A DNA stretch of 64,000 nt from Andrena cerasifolii (taxonomy: Eukaryota > Arthropoda > Insecta > Hymenoptera > Andrenidae): assembly GCF_050908995.1 (NCBI RefSeq), contig NC_135122.1, positions 14,362,501-14,426,500 of the forward strand. Direction: 5' to 3'. Positions 38,839 to 52,042 of this stretch are shown piece after piece. The first letter of the stretch is position 1, and each line of letters begins with the position of its first letter. Below the pieces are notes generated by a model. The model was not told the origin of the DNA, did no database searches, and saw nothing but the letters and a program-made list of their open reading frames with translations. The position numbers and the translations under genes are program-made.

Positions 38839-41081
38839 TGGTAAGAATGATAATTTTGTCGAATACCTAGTACGTATCTAGAGTAAATATCATGTTCGAG
38901 TATTCTGAATGAAAAATTGAGAACTTTTTTACCAGCGAAGCCACCAATACCTGCCACTCTAAGTAATATAATGAATTTTCTTAGGAGGCATAGTGCTCTT
39001 TAAACAATCGTGTTTGTAAGAACCATTTAAGCGACACGCGAAGCAACTGGGGAACGAAAGTAAGATTTCTACAAGCGTTCGAACGGCAAATGAATAATAT
39101 ATATCCAGCGATTACACGAAAGTGCAATTACCTTTCGCTTGGGGAGGGTGGCTGGCGGGGTGGGAGGAGCCGTGTCTCTTTCACGCAACAGAGCAACGCT
39201 GATGGCAACACGAGAACTATCTTAGCAAAGCGAGAAAATGCACGCAAGGCGTTCGGGTCACAGGGCGACTGAGACGCCTGAATTGTTTTAAACTGTTCGC
39301 TGATGGAACGCGACGTATGGACAACTCGGGAACACCGATTTTAGAATGGAATTCGAAGTGGGCGAACCGACGAGAGCGTGTCCCTTGGCTTGGCTGAGAA
39401 AACAAAGGGTGACGAGACAGCTGGCGGATTTATGAAGGCAGTCAAACGGGGTGCACGTCAGAAATCATCATTTTGAGAATGCGTTATTTTTACAACGATG
39501 AGATATTGCGGCGAAAGGAGACGCGAATGATTCAGAAACGAAACGCCAGAAAAAAGGGGGGGGGGGGAAAGAAAGGAATTTCTAAACTGCTTCGGCTAAA
39601 AATCGTATCGCTTCCGCCGAGTAGAAGGATAAATAAACCGGAGGGCGGTAAACATTCGACAAAAAATTGCGAGGGAGTAAAACCCAGGAAGACAAACACC
39701 GGCGTTGTGTTTGAAATTTGCTCGTAAAAAATTTGGCCGAAAATAAATATCTCTTTCTGCTGGGAATAAAAGCAGAATTTGAACTGGTAAAAACACGGGA
39801 GTCATCTCGGGGACTGTGCTGAAAAAGAAGATGCGAAAATAAATTTTCATTTCAGAACTGGATAGTTTTCAACCAAGCAATTTTCCCCTCCGATATCGCA
39901 CGGCAAAATATTTTCGTGTTAGGTGGACTGTCGTGTAAACGTAATCCAAATATTTGATTAAAGAATAAAACCTGAACTAGTTCTTTCGATACGGAAATAA
40001 ATAAAAAATACAGCTCCAAATTCTTATTGAATTTTACAACCTAGTCGTCAAAGTCGCTCAGTAAATATACAACGAATGAAATGAATAAATAAATGTATCA
40101 GACTTTAGCATAGTAGTTTTAGGATTTGAGAGGAAACGAAATACATCTTCATAAGTCACCAGGCTGAAGAGACCTTGGAGGATGTCCAAGAAGGAACATA
40201 ATAATAAGATAAGCGGAACGAACGTCACCGTGGAGCGATTTTTCATCGAGAAATTTAATGAATTAGATCCTCCCAGGTGGCACTCTAGACCGATTTATGC
40301 CGGTTCACCGATCGCGTTCGTCGATTTCAACGCAGTGTCCTTAATTTATTTGCTTCCTTCGATTCACTTAAAATGTGACTTAAACTTTCTTTGACCAGCA
40401 GATTAGATAAGATAAACGTGAATGTTTGTAGCAAACGTAAAGTATGAAATCAGAAAAATTCAGTAAAGTGTGGGAATATTATACGCGCCTCCAATATTCA
40501 ATTGTATTGTACACTTGGTTTCAATTTTATCGAAACTCTTTATGTACTTTCTCAGACAGCAAGAAGTTTCCCCCCCATTTGTCAGAATTACCCACACAAG
40601 GAGCCATCCACTTCTATCTTTTCAACAGACTTTACTATCCTACAATAGAGTGTTATAACTTGGAGTGCTATAGCAAGTATTCAGTCGATTGCCTACATTT
40701 CACCATGAATTCCCAATGAATAATAATTTAAACACACTAAACCCTCCCGAAGCTAATAATCCTGGAATGGACACAATTTGGTCACTGACATTCCATTTGA
40801 ATATCTGACACACTACAAATAACCAGCATGAAAACTCTTCTGTCTACTTTATACTATACTCCACTTAGTAGCCAAGAGACCTTCGATATCCGACTTGGAC
40901 TTCACAAAAACCTTCCCCGAGCTGCTTCGAGCACCCTCTCATGGCGTCTTCTCATGCAGAACACAGCCCGCTCTGACCTCTCGATCGCCCCTAGAATCGC
41001 AATACCAGCTTGCGCCACAATGGATACAACTCAGCGCCATTGAAGATGCCACCAAGTATGAGATACAAGCGTATCGCGCTT

Positions 41082-41130
41082 TTAACGCCACGGACCACGG
41101 CTGGAATTGCCGGCAATTCCTTGGCGTTAA
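41082..41130. repeat. Nested palindrome, possible cruciform
   Basis: A perfect 18-bp palindrome, GGAATTGCCGGCAATTCC (41103-41120), sits inside an outer inverted pair TTAACGCCA / TGGCGTTAA (41082-41090 and 41122-41130). No known binding site is recognised. Confidence 0.8.
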
Positions 41131-42296
41131 CCAGGAGCAACGCTGACTGTCAGCGGTAATACCAAGGCGGACAGATCGTTTGAGCAGTCGTAGTGGGAAA
41201 TTACATATTACCGCGGGGCCGCAATAAGCAATTTGCTGGTTGGAACGCCTATTTCCAACGTACTTTGCCCTAGCAGCGGACCACCACCGCAATCCACTTA
41301 GAGGTATGCACAAAGCGGCAGGAACAACGCATCCTGCTGATATTTCACGGGACTCTGAGCGCCATTTTCGCTGGAAAATCTTTTTATCGACATGTTCTAC
41401 GGGATTTCTGACGGATTGCTGGAGGGTTGACGGTGCCTCGGGTCGCCACGAGTCCGTGAAACAAGAGGAAATTTTTAAGAGAACGCGCGAAAGAACCACT
41501 CGTGTAGAACTTCCTTTAAACCAGACAGAATGAATAGTTGGGAAATATTAATCTATTTAGCTTTTGATGTTTGAAGAGTCACTGCGGAGAATTTTCAGTG
41601 AAATGACAGAAAGTTTGATAATTTCGCGAGGGAAGTATGTACATTTATAAGAAATGTGTGTCTATAAACACGCGTTAAGACTTTACATCTACTTATTATT
41701 ATTTTACCTATACCCCTCGAATTAGTGTTTTATGATCTTCGTGCAAACAATAGCGAGGTAAGAAACACCATGCAGAGCTGCGTTTGTATCGTTGCTAAAG
41801 CTTCCACTGTATTTCTTTCCGAGATACTCGTAGATTTAAATTGCAACGTCTCCCTGGAGCACGATCAAGGTCTCCGCGGAGGTATAAGCCGGCCAGGAGA
41901 CGTTATTAAGGCAGAAAATAAAGTAGAAGAAATTAAAGTAACACGTTATAAGATGAAACTCGTAGAATCCAGCAAACTGACTCAACTCGATTCAAGAGCA
42001 ACCCCATTTCCCGCCGCAGGAAACGGCAAATATAAAATCGCGCCACGCTACAGTTCCCCCATTAGTCCCGACAACGGGCAAACACGCTGAACTTAACGCA
42101 ATAAACACCCTCCCCTCCCCCCCGTACGTTATTACACTACGAAAAGTCACGAGTTGCCAGAGAAATTCCATCTGTTAAGCTCTGGGCGGAATCATCGCGT
42201 ATATCAGCAACAGAAATTCATTTTTGGAGTCATCTGTGCTGTACGAAGACATTTCTATGAATGAAGAATCAAGTTGAGATTGGTAATTATTTTAAA

Positions 42297-42314
42297 ACAT
42301 ATATATATATATAT
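42297..42314. repeat. (AT)n microsatellite
   Basis: A run of about eight or nine AT dinucleotides. Confidence 0.9.
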
Positions 42315-43309
42315 GGTTCGAACGTGCAACAAAATTTTAGCAACTTGGAAAATTAGAATAAAAAGAAACAGTTGAATTTCACTACTGGTAATTTAATGTG
42401 TTTGTGATTGGAGAATGTTAGCAAATATTTTTAATCACACTGAAACCTTTGACCTCAGCATCCTAGTTTTTGTACAGTAGAATTTCATTCAGGCTTCTCT
42501 AAATATGCCCTGCATCCCCTATACAATTCTGTATAATTACCTAACCAGTCCAGTTCAACTGAATCCTAATCCAGTAAGGTTCAAATTTATTGAAATTGAA
42601 ATTTGAAGGCAACCTCCCCTGAGATACTTCATGACGCCGGTACAACACGTGTTACAGAAAGCAAAATGATCATTCAAAATCTGCGTGACTATTGTCAGCA
42701 GATATATCTCCAATGATCTTGCCAAAAGGGTCGAGAATAGAATTATCAATATACAACGAACGAACGGTAAACGGATTACCAACTAAATCCCCAGTTTCAC
42801 GTTGAAATATGCAAACCTGTGTAAACAGTGGACCAACCAATTCGGATGGAATATCGCGGAATTCCTGCGGAATAATCGAATTGTAATTGACGCGATGTAT
42901 CGTGAGCAATTAAAGTTCACTGCACCTTCTAACACGCGGGGCGACGCGACGCGACGGGTGGATGCTTTGCGGATGAAAGGTTTCGACGCGGCAAGTGAAT
43001 TACGAGCATCTCGTATGGGCGTGCGAAATTCGAAGTGCGACTTTTTGTGACTGGGAGTGCACTGAGCACTGCAATGCGTCAGAGAGGAGAAAGAAAAGAG
43101 TTGTCGAGCTCCGCAGACGTTAACAGAGTCGTCTTTGTCTCTGGAGCTGAAGATTCGTCGATTGAGTATGGAACGAAAGAGAGTGGCTGGTTTCGCGAGC
43201 TGCTGATATAAAACCTACAAATGTGTCTTGAAATTGCCATCTGGATTTTTCTGTGATAATGCGATCCTGAATAAGTGACCGCGATGTTAATTTTATTATT
43301 TTGTTTTAT

Positions 43310-43326
43310 TTTTATTTATTTATTTA
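43310..43326. repeat. (TTTA)n microsatellite
   Basis: About four TTTA units within a longer T-rich run. Confidence 0.85.
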
Positions 43327-43984
43327 CAGAGGTCGCATTAACAATAGTCATTAGCAACCATTTACCTCCGCACAATGATTACATATTTGAAATTTGGTCA
43401 CAAAGAATTTATACTATACATAGAACTACATAATGCTCAATTATAAGTCGAGTAAATTCAAAGGGTAAAAGAAGAAGCACTCCCCTTTACACTAGGCAAA
43501 AAAAAATCGGTATCAAGAACCTTAAGAAACACTCGAAAGGGGGATTTGAGAGTTTCCATAGAACCCTGCTTCTTTTCGATGTGCTGAATTAATTCAAATT
43601 AACAAATTAATTATGAATACATCTCTCTCTCTTTGAGAAAGCATTTACCGACATGAATGTCGAATAAAAGGCCATCAAGTGCGTACAGTCGTGTAAAAAT
43701 GATCGTGAATGTTGATACAAAATTTTAAGGGAATGGAGAGATTGATTGATCTATTTATTTGCGGGTAATCCCTTTAGCATACAGTTTCGTTAGAACCGGT
43801 CAAGTGTAGGTGCGTCCAGCGATCTATAAAATTCATGCACGTACATAATTATGCAGTTACTGCAATTATATTGGCCACATGGTCGTGCGATGGGCCTCTC
43901 CAAGAAGTAGGACATGATTTCTTCTGAATGACGTGATCGACTTCCAGTGATATAATATATCAGGGCACAGTATGACGCCATTAA

Positions 43985-44028
43985 GCACTTAAAGGTGAGC
44001 TCTGCCGTTGGAGTTCACCTTTACGTGC
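43985..44028. repeat. Hairpin with 18-bp stem and 8-nt loop
   Basis: GCACTTAAAGGTGAGCTC pairs with GAGTTCACCTTTACGTGC around the loop TGCCGTTG, with one mismatch and one G-T pair. The stem is shorter than a usual microRNA precursor and does not extend outward. It lies about 50 bp from the retroelement relic and may be part of its 3' region. Confidence 0.7.
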
Positions 44029-44073
44029 CAACAGTAGGTCAAACATAATACGTATGTGTCGTAGAGGTCACAA

Positions 44074-44203
44074 ATTCTGATTCTGCATATTCAAGAAATC
44101 ATGATAATAAATCGACATTGGATTACCTATTCGACGGACAGCCAAATATATTAAGAAGGTACTGCTGATATGGAGACCAGACAACAGAGCAGTACTCCAA
44201 GTG
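44074..44203 (-). pseudogene. Relic of a non-LTR retrotransposon reverse transcriptase
   Basis: The minus strand encodes HLEYCSVVWSPYQQYLLNI (44203-44147). This matches the conserved segment after the palm domain in Jockey/CR1-like elements, of the form LEY-x-S-V-(V/I)-W-S-P-Y. In the same frame, after two stops, FLEYAESEF follows (from 44098); it resembles the FLRYA segment that comes next in these proteins. The frame has stops and no further recognisable domain, so it is a decayed fragment of a several-kb element. Confidence 0.5.
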
Positions 44204-47200
44204 TTGATACTCACACACTATCTAGATTATTAAGTTGAATGATAAACTCGAAATAATAGTTAACCTTCGCCTGAAAGTTTCTGACTTGGTTCCATCCTAA
44301 GTATCACCTATTCCTATCTGACAAATACAAATTCCTCCCCACAGTAGAACCTTCGTTTCCGTTCATTTGACCTACGAGGCCTTCTACCGAACGATTCAAT
44401 GTCTGGTGGATAAGGGAATTGTGTAAAACCGAGAAAAATTCTGACCGCCACTTTGCAGGACCCAATAAAGGAAATAGGAGGAAAAATGTCGCACGAAGAA
44501 GTGAGACTGGGAAAATAACCCTTCCGAAGAGACGGTTTCCATAAGAATCTTACAACATCACTGCAATAACAGGGAACAACTTCGAGCCTTGCCATCACTT
44601 TCTGTAATATTGAAGCTTATCGGTCGATAAACCGCCGAGGAAGGGATTTTGAGTGCACTTACGCTCTTCTGAAATCTTGCTGGCTAGATATTGAACGAGA
44701 TAATATTTCATCTTGTGGTCTTGTGATTTTTGACCCTCAAACATTCGAAATCGCTGCCCCATTTCCAGAGTCGCGCGGAGAAAAATAATATCGCACGTCG
44801 TTCCAATAACTCGAGCAAAATGCGCGCTTCCAGAGCCACCGTTCTCATCTTCCTTTCTGGTACTCCATTGCCGGTGGTTTGTGAACATCTTTATAATCAT
44901 TGTGCTTCGTGACATCAGTCACTATAGAATCCTCTGCGTACGTTGCGTTGTAATTTCACCGTAACCAGGCATTGTTCGTTTAATCATCGAGGAATTAATT
45001 GCATACACCGTGATTTAGACAGCAATGGTTTGCGAGTGAATAATACCGGGCGAGTTTGACGAGTCGCGAGCAAACACATTTGCACGATCAGTAATTTAAC
45101 GTTTGAATAACGTCGTTGAATAGAATTACCGTAGGGCGCAGTGTTAAGAGTGGGAAAAAAGTAAGGTGTGAGAATAATGAACGAGCTACCTCGCGTTAAT
45201 AGCGCAGAAGATTGATTTACGCGCCGTTATATTTATCAGGCATGTTCGAAAAACACGGTATCCCGTTGAAAATGTGTCGCTGCTGGGTGTCTCCTGTCAC
45301 TGGCATGATTGATCGTCCTATAAAGTGTATTAAAGCAACCTTTTCCTTTGCAGTAAGTTTTTTTTTATTTACAAAAAACATTAAATGCTTGGATGGAGCA
45401 GATTATAAGACGTCTCCGATGTACTCTTCGATTTTTATAAAATTCAGAAAAACGAGCGATGAAAGGGATCTTCAGTGACACATAAATGTAGAAGGAACTA
45501 CTGCTTTATATAATAAATTTTAATTACTTGTAATATCTAAAAGCGAAAGAGAAACGTGCACATTATGCTCCTACGGTTTCAAACGTTTCTTTGGTGGCGA
45601 AGTTCCCCCAACTCGCCGTCTTTCAAGCGATTTTTAACTTGCTCTATAAATATTTATTCCCCCGTGTTCGGTAAGTGGGCAGAGATTGAGTGGACAGCAA
45701 TTAGGTGGGACAACTAGTACCATCGAAGAATATAAGAAAGTTGAAGCGAGGAGCTTTCGAGTGCTTTTTCGTGTACAAGCGGTGTCCCCTAGTGAAGCGC
45801 GTCGCGCAGAAAGAAACGAATTGTCGCTCTCATTCCGAACGAAAGCACCACCCATCGAGACTGAAAGGTGAAAGCCTGTTTCTTATTGCAGCAAATTTTC
45901 CAGCTGGACGTCGACGATTGCGTCTGCTTTGCAAAAAGCATGCGCAATAAAAGTAGGTACCATTGTCATCCGACGAAAAACTTTATACGCTTCTTACCAA
46001 CGCACGTGCGACTGAAGCAAAGAAATTAATGTCCAGGGAAGTTTACTGTGCTATTAAGTAGTAAATAAAGCTTCTAAAGCCTGAAGAGTAAAAAGCCGCA
46101 TCCCTTGACTCTTTCCCCTCCCCTCGTTCCTATACTCCATTCGTGTACTCCACATTTCCTCCCCCCAACCCTCAAACACCGAACCCTACGCGACGCTCAA
46201 CGATTTACGCGTTTCGTACATGCTCGACCATGTTTCTCGTTTATCGTCCGGTCGAACGTTTTTCTTACCCAGCCTGTCGCGCTTATTGTTAATAATTAAT
46301 CGGCAGCGCAATTAGGGTAACGGCACGCGGGACAACGACGCGGCCCTCGTTACGATGGCCCATTGCGCAAACAGAAATAACTTGGCTGGTTTCCACGCGA
46401 TGCACGTGGAGCTCCCGTTCAAAATCGTCGAAAATAGTCGGGCAAAATGGAGGGCTGGCACGTGCCGCGAAGGCAAGTTCGCGGGCAAGGTGTGCGCAGG
46501 GCGTGACGTTTTAAACGAATCCAGCCTGTTCCAGCGGTAGCTGGAATGCGAATTAACAATACTTGCCCGCGCACGTGACCGAGTGCAGCCGGATAATCGA
46601 GTTTCCGAATGTCTTCCCGCCGTCGACGAGGCATTCACACGCGCGAAACGTGCGACGGTAGACAGTTACCGCTGCGAAACGAACCGGAAGAGGAATTCTC
46701 GCCTGTCACGGTTTTTCACGATTTCTTCTTTAAGTTACCACCGGTGTCCCGCTTTCGGGGCGAGGGAGTTTGTATTATCCTCAAACGAACAACCGAATTC
46801 GACAAACCAGGTATAGTCTTAAGAATATTCGTACAAAATTTTATTCGAATCGCTCCACTAATCTCTGAGATACCTTCGATACCACAAATTTGCTAACTGT
46901 GAAGAGGCCTTCGGAGAAGGGGCTGCTATGGCACCATTTCTTAAGATATCAAATTTATTTTTCACGAGAGTATAGCTTAATTTATTCATAATAATATGTA
47001 TATCTTGATTTTAAAATATGACGTTTCTTTGTACGAAGAAAAAAATCACAAATATGACCCTACTTTGCGACTTTTTCAAGGGTACGTAACCCTTTAAGAT
47101 AGGGTCTTCGTTATGTAAAGTGTTCAGTGTGCTGAAACGTTTACCTGTTTAAATAACAGAAAAAAAAACCCGAGAGAAGTTTCACGAGCACAGCCCGCCC

Positions 47201-49670
47201 TATCGAGATGGCCACTTTATATTTCCTTTCCAGTGGCTTCGCCGTGCCATTAAATAGCGACTGTGTAAAAGTACCCGTTAAAAATTATTACCGAGTGTTC
47301 GGCTTTGGGTGACCGGTTTCGCGGTAATTCTTCACTCTTTCTTTGCTTTTTGGAGCCCGCCTTTTGCAAATAATTTCCAGTCTCGTTATCTACACACGAG
47401 GGACTCCAGGCATCCGTTTCCCAGGCGAACGGAACAAAGCTGGTATCTTCTTTATGCCAGCCGATGCAAAAGGGTGGGCTCCGCGCGCCCGTCCCGCCAC
47501 GAGTTCCGCCCTAATAAATGCAGCCGCTAATTAAGATTTCGCCGATTAAACTTTCGGGCCGCGCGGATCGGGAACTTTGTTTCTTTCGACGTTAAACTTG
47601 CACCATTTATTCTGACTCGGTTACCACTCGGCTGCCGGCCCCGCGTATTTACCCCGTGATTTTACGATCACTCCGAGAGGCTCGCTTTTGTTTTATCGAT
47701 CCGCGGGAATCGAGCGTTGCCAGCTGGATTGTCCAGCGAGAGAAACCGACGTAAAATGATGAACAGTAATGTTGTTTGCGCTACAACGCGCTGGAATATT
47801 TACTTTTCCACGTTATTTCTCGTTCCTGTCGATTTGTCCGTAATAGCTCGCGTAGTTACTCAATTCACGAAACGTATTCATTTATTTTGTATGATGGAGA
47901 TACGCGACTGTAGGATTTGGCTGCTTTAGCTGAATGGAGAACGTTGATTAGCCAGGCATCGCGGTAAAGGAGAATTATTTTAACAATATTGCCAGCGAGT
48001 TTACGCGAAGTTCCAACGGATTACTCAAGTACTAATTCATCCTTTAATGAAGTGGCAGCAAGCTACTTAGTTAGTTAATTGTGCTCAAATGTACTTGCCT
48101 GTAACTTTGTTAATTGTTGAACGGCTACGTAGCTCTTTGAGTGCAAGATTCTGATAATAATTGAAATTGGTAATTTGTTATGAGTTTGGTGTACGAGAGC
48201 ATAGATAATACTTCAGTACCACCACTCTGTTTGTGCGCCACCGCCACTGTAACATTTTATTAATGAATGTTTCCGGGGCGGCGGGAAGCTGATTACTTTA
48301 CAGTTACTCTGTAAAACGTATCTACTAATTCTGTGGCCAGGCAGGAAAGTTTTTAAAATCTCGCGGCCGGTTGAAAACAGTTCGTAACTTTGCACTTAAT
48401 TAGAAGGGACTTCGTAATTGGGTGACTAGTTAGAAAAATTTAATAAATTCGCGGTTACTGCGAACCAAACTTTTCTTCCAGTGCTTCGTCGTTGCTGCTT
48501 AAGATAAATTGATTAAAAAGCCTCGTAAACGTGCGATATATCGCATATACTTCCGATTACATTACTTTAGCAAACATTGTTAAGAGAAGCTACTCAGCCA
48601 CAGATCAAACTTTCCTCATATCCTCCTGGTGTACCATCTTCTAACATTCAAACAAACTTATCTCGGGAGCACTATAATACATATCCACTAAATTGATGCA
48701 GCATCATCTGCTACTCGAACCTGATCCTGATAACACAGTTCGACAAAATTTGTCTTTTTTCGGACTCGTAACATTCAATAGCCGTTTCTTATAGGTTCTC
48801 GTGCGCTGAAAACGAATCCGCAAACCGTTTGTCGCCATCACCCTCAATTTTTGAGAAATTCGATTTTTAAAATAACTGCAAAATTTCAACTTTGAACATT
48901 TTTTGTGTCGAAACGGTAATAGTTATTCGGTTGTTTGGTCTATCAAATTATTCTATTAACCCTCCCGAATACAACGATATAAATTATTATATACGAAATG
49001 AAACTCCAAAATGCCAAGGTTCTTGAAGAAAACAAAGCTACCAGATAAACTGACAAAAACTGCTGAAACTGCTTCAACAGTGCTCAGAGCCTTAAACTCC
49101 CATTGGAACAAAAATCTCCCGTCATCCATTCACTCCTCCTATTTGTTCCCAATTCCTATTGGAGTCCTTCACGGTCTCACGCCTCCTCTCGAGCACATTC
49201 GAAGCGAGTTTCGTGAACGTCCCCCTTTATCTGCGCGCCCGCTCCAAATTATGACGTGCTTTTATGCGAGCCACAAACGACGCGCGGTGTTCTGCCTCCT
49301 CTGAACTTTCCGGAGTTCCTATTCCGTCGAATAATAGGCTCCGCGCACAATTCTATCGTCCCAGCTGAAATTTCAAGTCGCGATCCGCGCATAGGCGAGG
49401 GACAAACGGCGCGGGAGGGGCAGAGAGGACGAGGGGAGGCCTGCTCTTGTCACGAATCACGCGTGGCACGCGCGCAGATAAACGCACCTGTTAATTTCGA
49501 GCGTCGCTCGTCGCCCACCCAAAGAATATCCCCATCCATTACGCGACTGTCGCGGCTGTGACTGCAACTGCGACTCTGCAACTGCGACCGTCGCCCCTGC
49601 AGTTAATCCTGCCGTCTAACGAGCCGAAATTTGTCCGCGTGTTGGGCCGCGATTAAACGCGAGCGGCGAC
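44204..49670. other. Non-coding stretch, no gene recognised
   Basis: Frames of 60-108 codons occur on both strands with no domains. Composition alternates: GC-richer at 46.3-46.7, 47.3-47.7 and 49.2-49.6 kb. Nothing else was seen. Confidence 0.5.
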
Positions 49671-49871
49671 GCGGAAAAGTGGGGAAAGAAGAGGATTGAT
49701 GTGGGGCGAGAGGATGGAAAAAGTGTGGCAAAATGGGGGAGGCAAAGTGAAACAGCGAGGAGGGAAAAGTGAGGAGAGAAGAAATGGAGGCTGAACTGGA
49801 GAGTGAAAGATAGGAGAGCGAAGTAATAGATAAGAATGTGTGAACGGAAAGTAGAAGCGAAGATGGATTAT
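49671..49871. repeat. Purine-rich tract of about 200 bp
   Basis: The plus strand is overwhelmingly A and G, with recurring GAGG, GGAAAA and GAAGTG words but no fixed period. The minus strand is open and reads as a Pro/Ser/Leu/Phe-rich peptide, which is what the composition forces. Such tracts can form triplex or other non-B DNA. Confidence 0.75.
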
Positions 49872-52000
49872 GAGATTATGGTTGCGAAGTCGAAAGTGAA
49901 GTGACCATGATCGATCAAAAACAGACATGGTGGAGAGAACAACATTAAACGACGGGGATTAGTTAGAATTTCTGATTGATATAGTTTAGGACTCTGTGTT
50001 AGTGAGATTGGTGATCCATTCATTTCGTGATTTCCTTTAACTGTGGTAGATTAAGAATGTCCAAGCTGCAAGTTTGATATGGTCGAGTAATATTTAATAT
50101 CGTGTTATATTTCTTAATGCAAGAGTTTTTTAGATGATGACCCAGTTTGCTCACTGGTCTCTGTTGTGACACGAAGTTCACTTAATTCTGTATTTTTTTA
50201 TTCCATAGAATAAATAGACAGTCTACGTATCGTAACTAGTGCAAGTTAATACGATAAAATGGAGAAGAGATTGTAAAAAAAAACGTGACATCCTGTCGGC
50301 GTAAAATACTGTATGCGCGAGCTTGTAGATATCGGTTATTAATTAATTCCAGTTCGTAATTCTAGGTCACAAAAGGGTTCCAACCTCGCGAGGAATCCCG
50401 CCGCTTCTTTTATTCACTTTCGTTATTATCAATTTCCAATGCGAAGCGGAGTTGCATCCACTTTTATTAATGTTAGAATGTCGCTCCGAATTCACAATCG
50501 CTAGCAGCAACCTCTCGAGATATTCTTAAGAAGAATATAGAATTCGGCACTGCAGAGAGATCGATTATCTACTCCGTAACGCGAATTTAACAAAATTTTC
50601 AAATCATTACACAATTTCCAATTTATAAATCTAATACCACGCAATAAATTATCGTTCTACGTGCAATCGTGCAATTCTCCTATCATCCCGATAAATCGAG
50701 CACCGCAATGGTGTGCACCAATTAATTCAAATAATCGCAGCTCTGCTCTGCACAGAAATAATCAAGCGGCGAGCGAAACATTTCTGCTAGGTACAGATCG
50801 AACAGGATTACAAAAAAAAAAACAACGAATCTTTCAAAAGCATATTCAATTAAACACGCCCTGGGCGAATGCCCAGTTATACCCGGCCACTTGGCCGAAT
50901 TCACGATCATCGACATAAATGTTGCGCGAAACGGGAATGGGCCGAGCTGCACAGAGCCGCCGGGGGAAGTCCACGGTTAACAATCGGCGCAAATTTCGAT
51001 CGGCAATCACTGGAACGTCGTTTCGGTAACGACACGGCGATAGAATAAAACCAGGACCGCGTGTGTTCCCGTGGCGCGGCCACCCTGGAATTTCCATTTA
51101 AATCCGCGAAACAAGCCGACCGCGTCTGTCGATGCGCGAGGAAGAATTCAATTATCGCGTAAACAAATTCTTCCCACCCCCTCCCCCCCCCACTCCCTCA
51201 TTATGGCGGCTTAACGGGGGCCGCTCGATTTTCCGGCGTCAAAACATTCGCGTGATTTTCCAATTCCCGTGGAAATGCCGCGGCATGCTCGAACGAACTT
51301 TCCAACGGCGGGAATTTAAATTTTAAATGGACCGCCGAATCAACGGACAAGTTTTTCGAGGCGCTGAACCCGCGCAGATTTATATCCGAAATTCCGACGA
51401 GCCGCCAATATAACTCTTTTCGGGGCGGAACGACGCGATCGGTGATCCACTATCACGTGTCTCGTCTTTCACTCGTGGATACAGAACGCTTGATAGACCG
51501 TGGTATGATTGGGGCGAAGATTTTTCTCGGGAAGAACGGTGGAGTGAAGGTGGTTTCCTTGTAAAATGAATTTAGTCTGATCGTGTATGGGACGCTTCTA
51601 CTTCTTCGACTTACCGAGTCAGGAAAGAGCTATGTATGTTTTGATGTTTTAGAAACGATTGGTACACATGTAAGGTAACTTTGAAGGTTGGAACTCAGAA
51701 AGTTTTCTACAGAAATCAATAGTAATAATGAAAATTCGATGATTGGTGCATGTTTTAATTTTACGGTTTGGGGCACATTTACTCTAACATGTACCAATTA
51801 TCGAATTTTTATTATTTTGCAACGGTTGGCCATACGATAATTATACTCATTTATTTTAAGAAAAACTTTCGATTTTTGATTTCAGATGAGCCTATCTTTC
51901 AATATCATGTACGCCGTGTTATTACCACCGTATTCAAGATTACATCGGAACAAAAACAAATTTTTGTTATCATCTTAAAATATGTATAAAGCAACACCAA
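49872..52000. other. Non-coding stretch, no gene recognised
   Basis: Short frames only. A C-rich pyrimidine tract lies at about 51173-51200. Nothing else was seen. Confidence 0.55.
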
Positions 52001-52042
52001 AACTCACTGTATCATAAAACTCACTGTATGATACAGTGAGTT
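52001..52042. repeat. Hairpin with 15-bp perfect stem and an internal direct repeat
   Basis: AACTCACTGTATCAT (52001-52015) is inverted at 52028-52042. Between them lies a second direct copy of AAACTCACTGTAT (52018-52030), which could pair with the same right arm instead. There are thus two competing stems. It may be the rest of a hairpin element. Confidence 0.85.

Larger units (their letters stand above)
38839..43984. other. Non-coding stretch with simple repeats and a palindrome
   Basis: No gene was recognised. It contains a run of 11 G at 39556-39566, a nested palindrome at 41082-41130, an (AT)n run at about 42297-42314, and a TTTA-type microsatellite at 43310-43326. Frames up to 186 codons (40939-41499, minus) have no domain and are opposed by plus-strand frames. 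Confidence 0.5.

Noticed and set aside
40939..41499. 186-codon minus-strand frame
   Set aside because: No recognisable domain, antiparallel plus-strand frames, and a palindrome inside it; length is near what chance allows in this composition.
42310..42330. GGTTCGAAC resembling a tRNA B box
   Set aside because: Preceded by an AT microsatellite, with no A box or acceptor stem.
45350..45372. Plus-strand TTTGCAGTAAGT resembling a fused splice site
   Set aside because: It lacks the second G (CAG|TAAGT), so the acceptor would not be followed by a GT donor.
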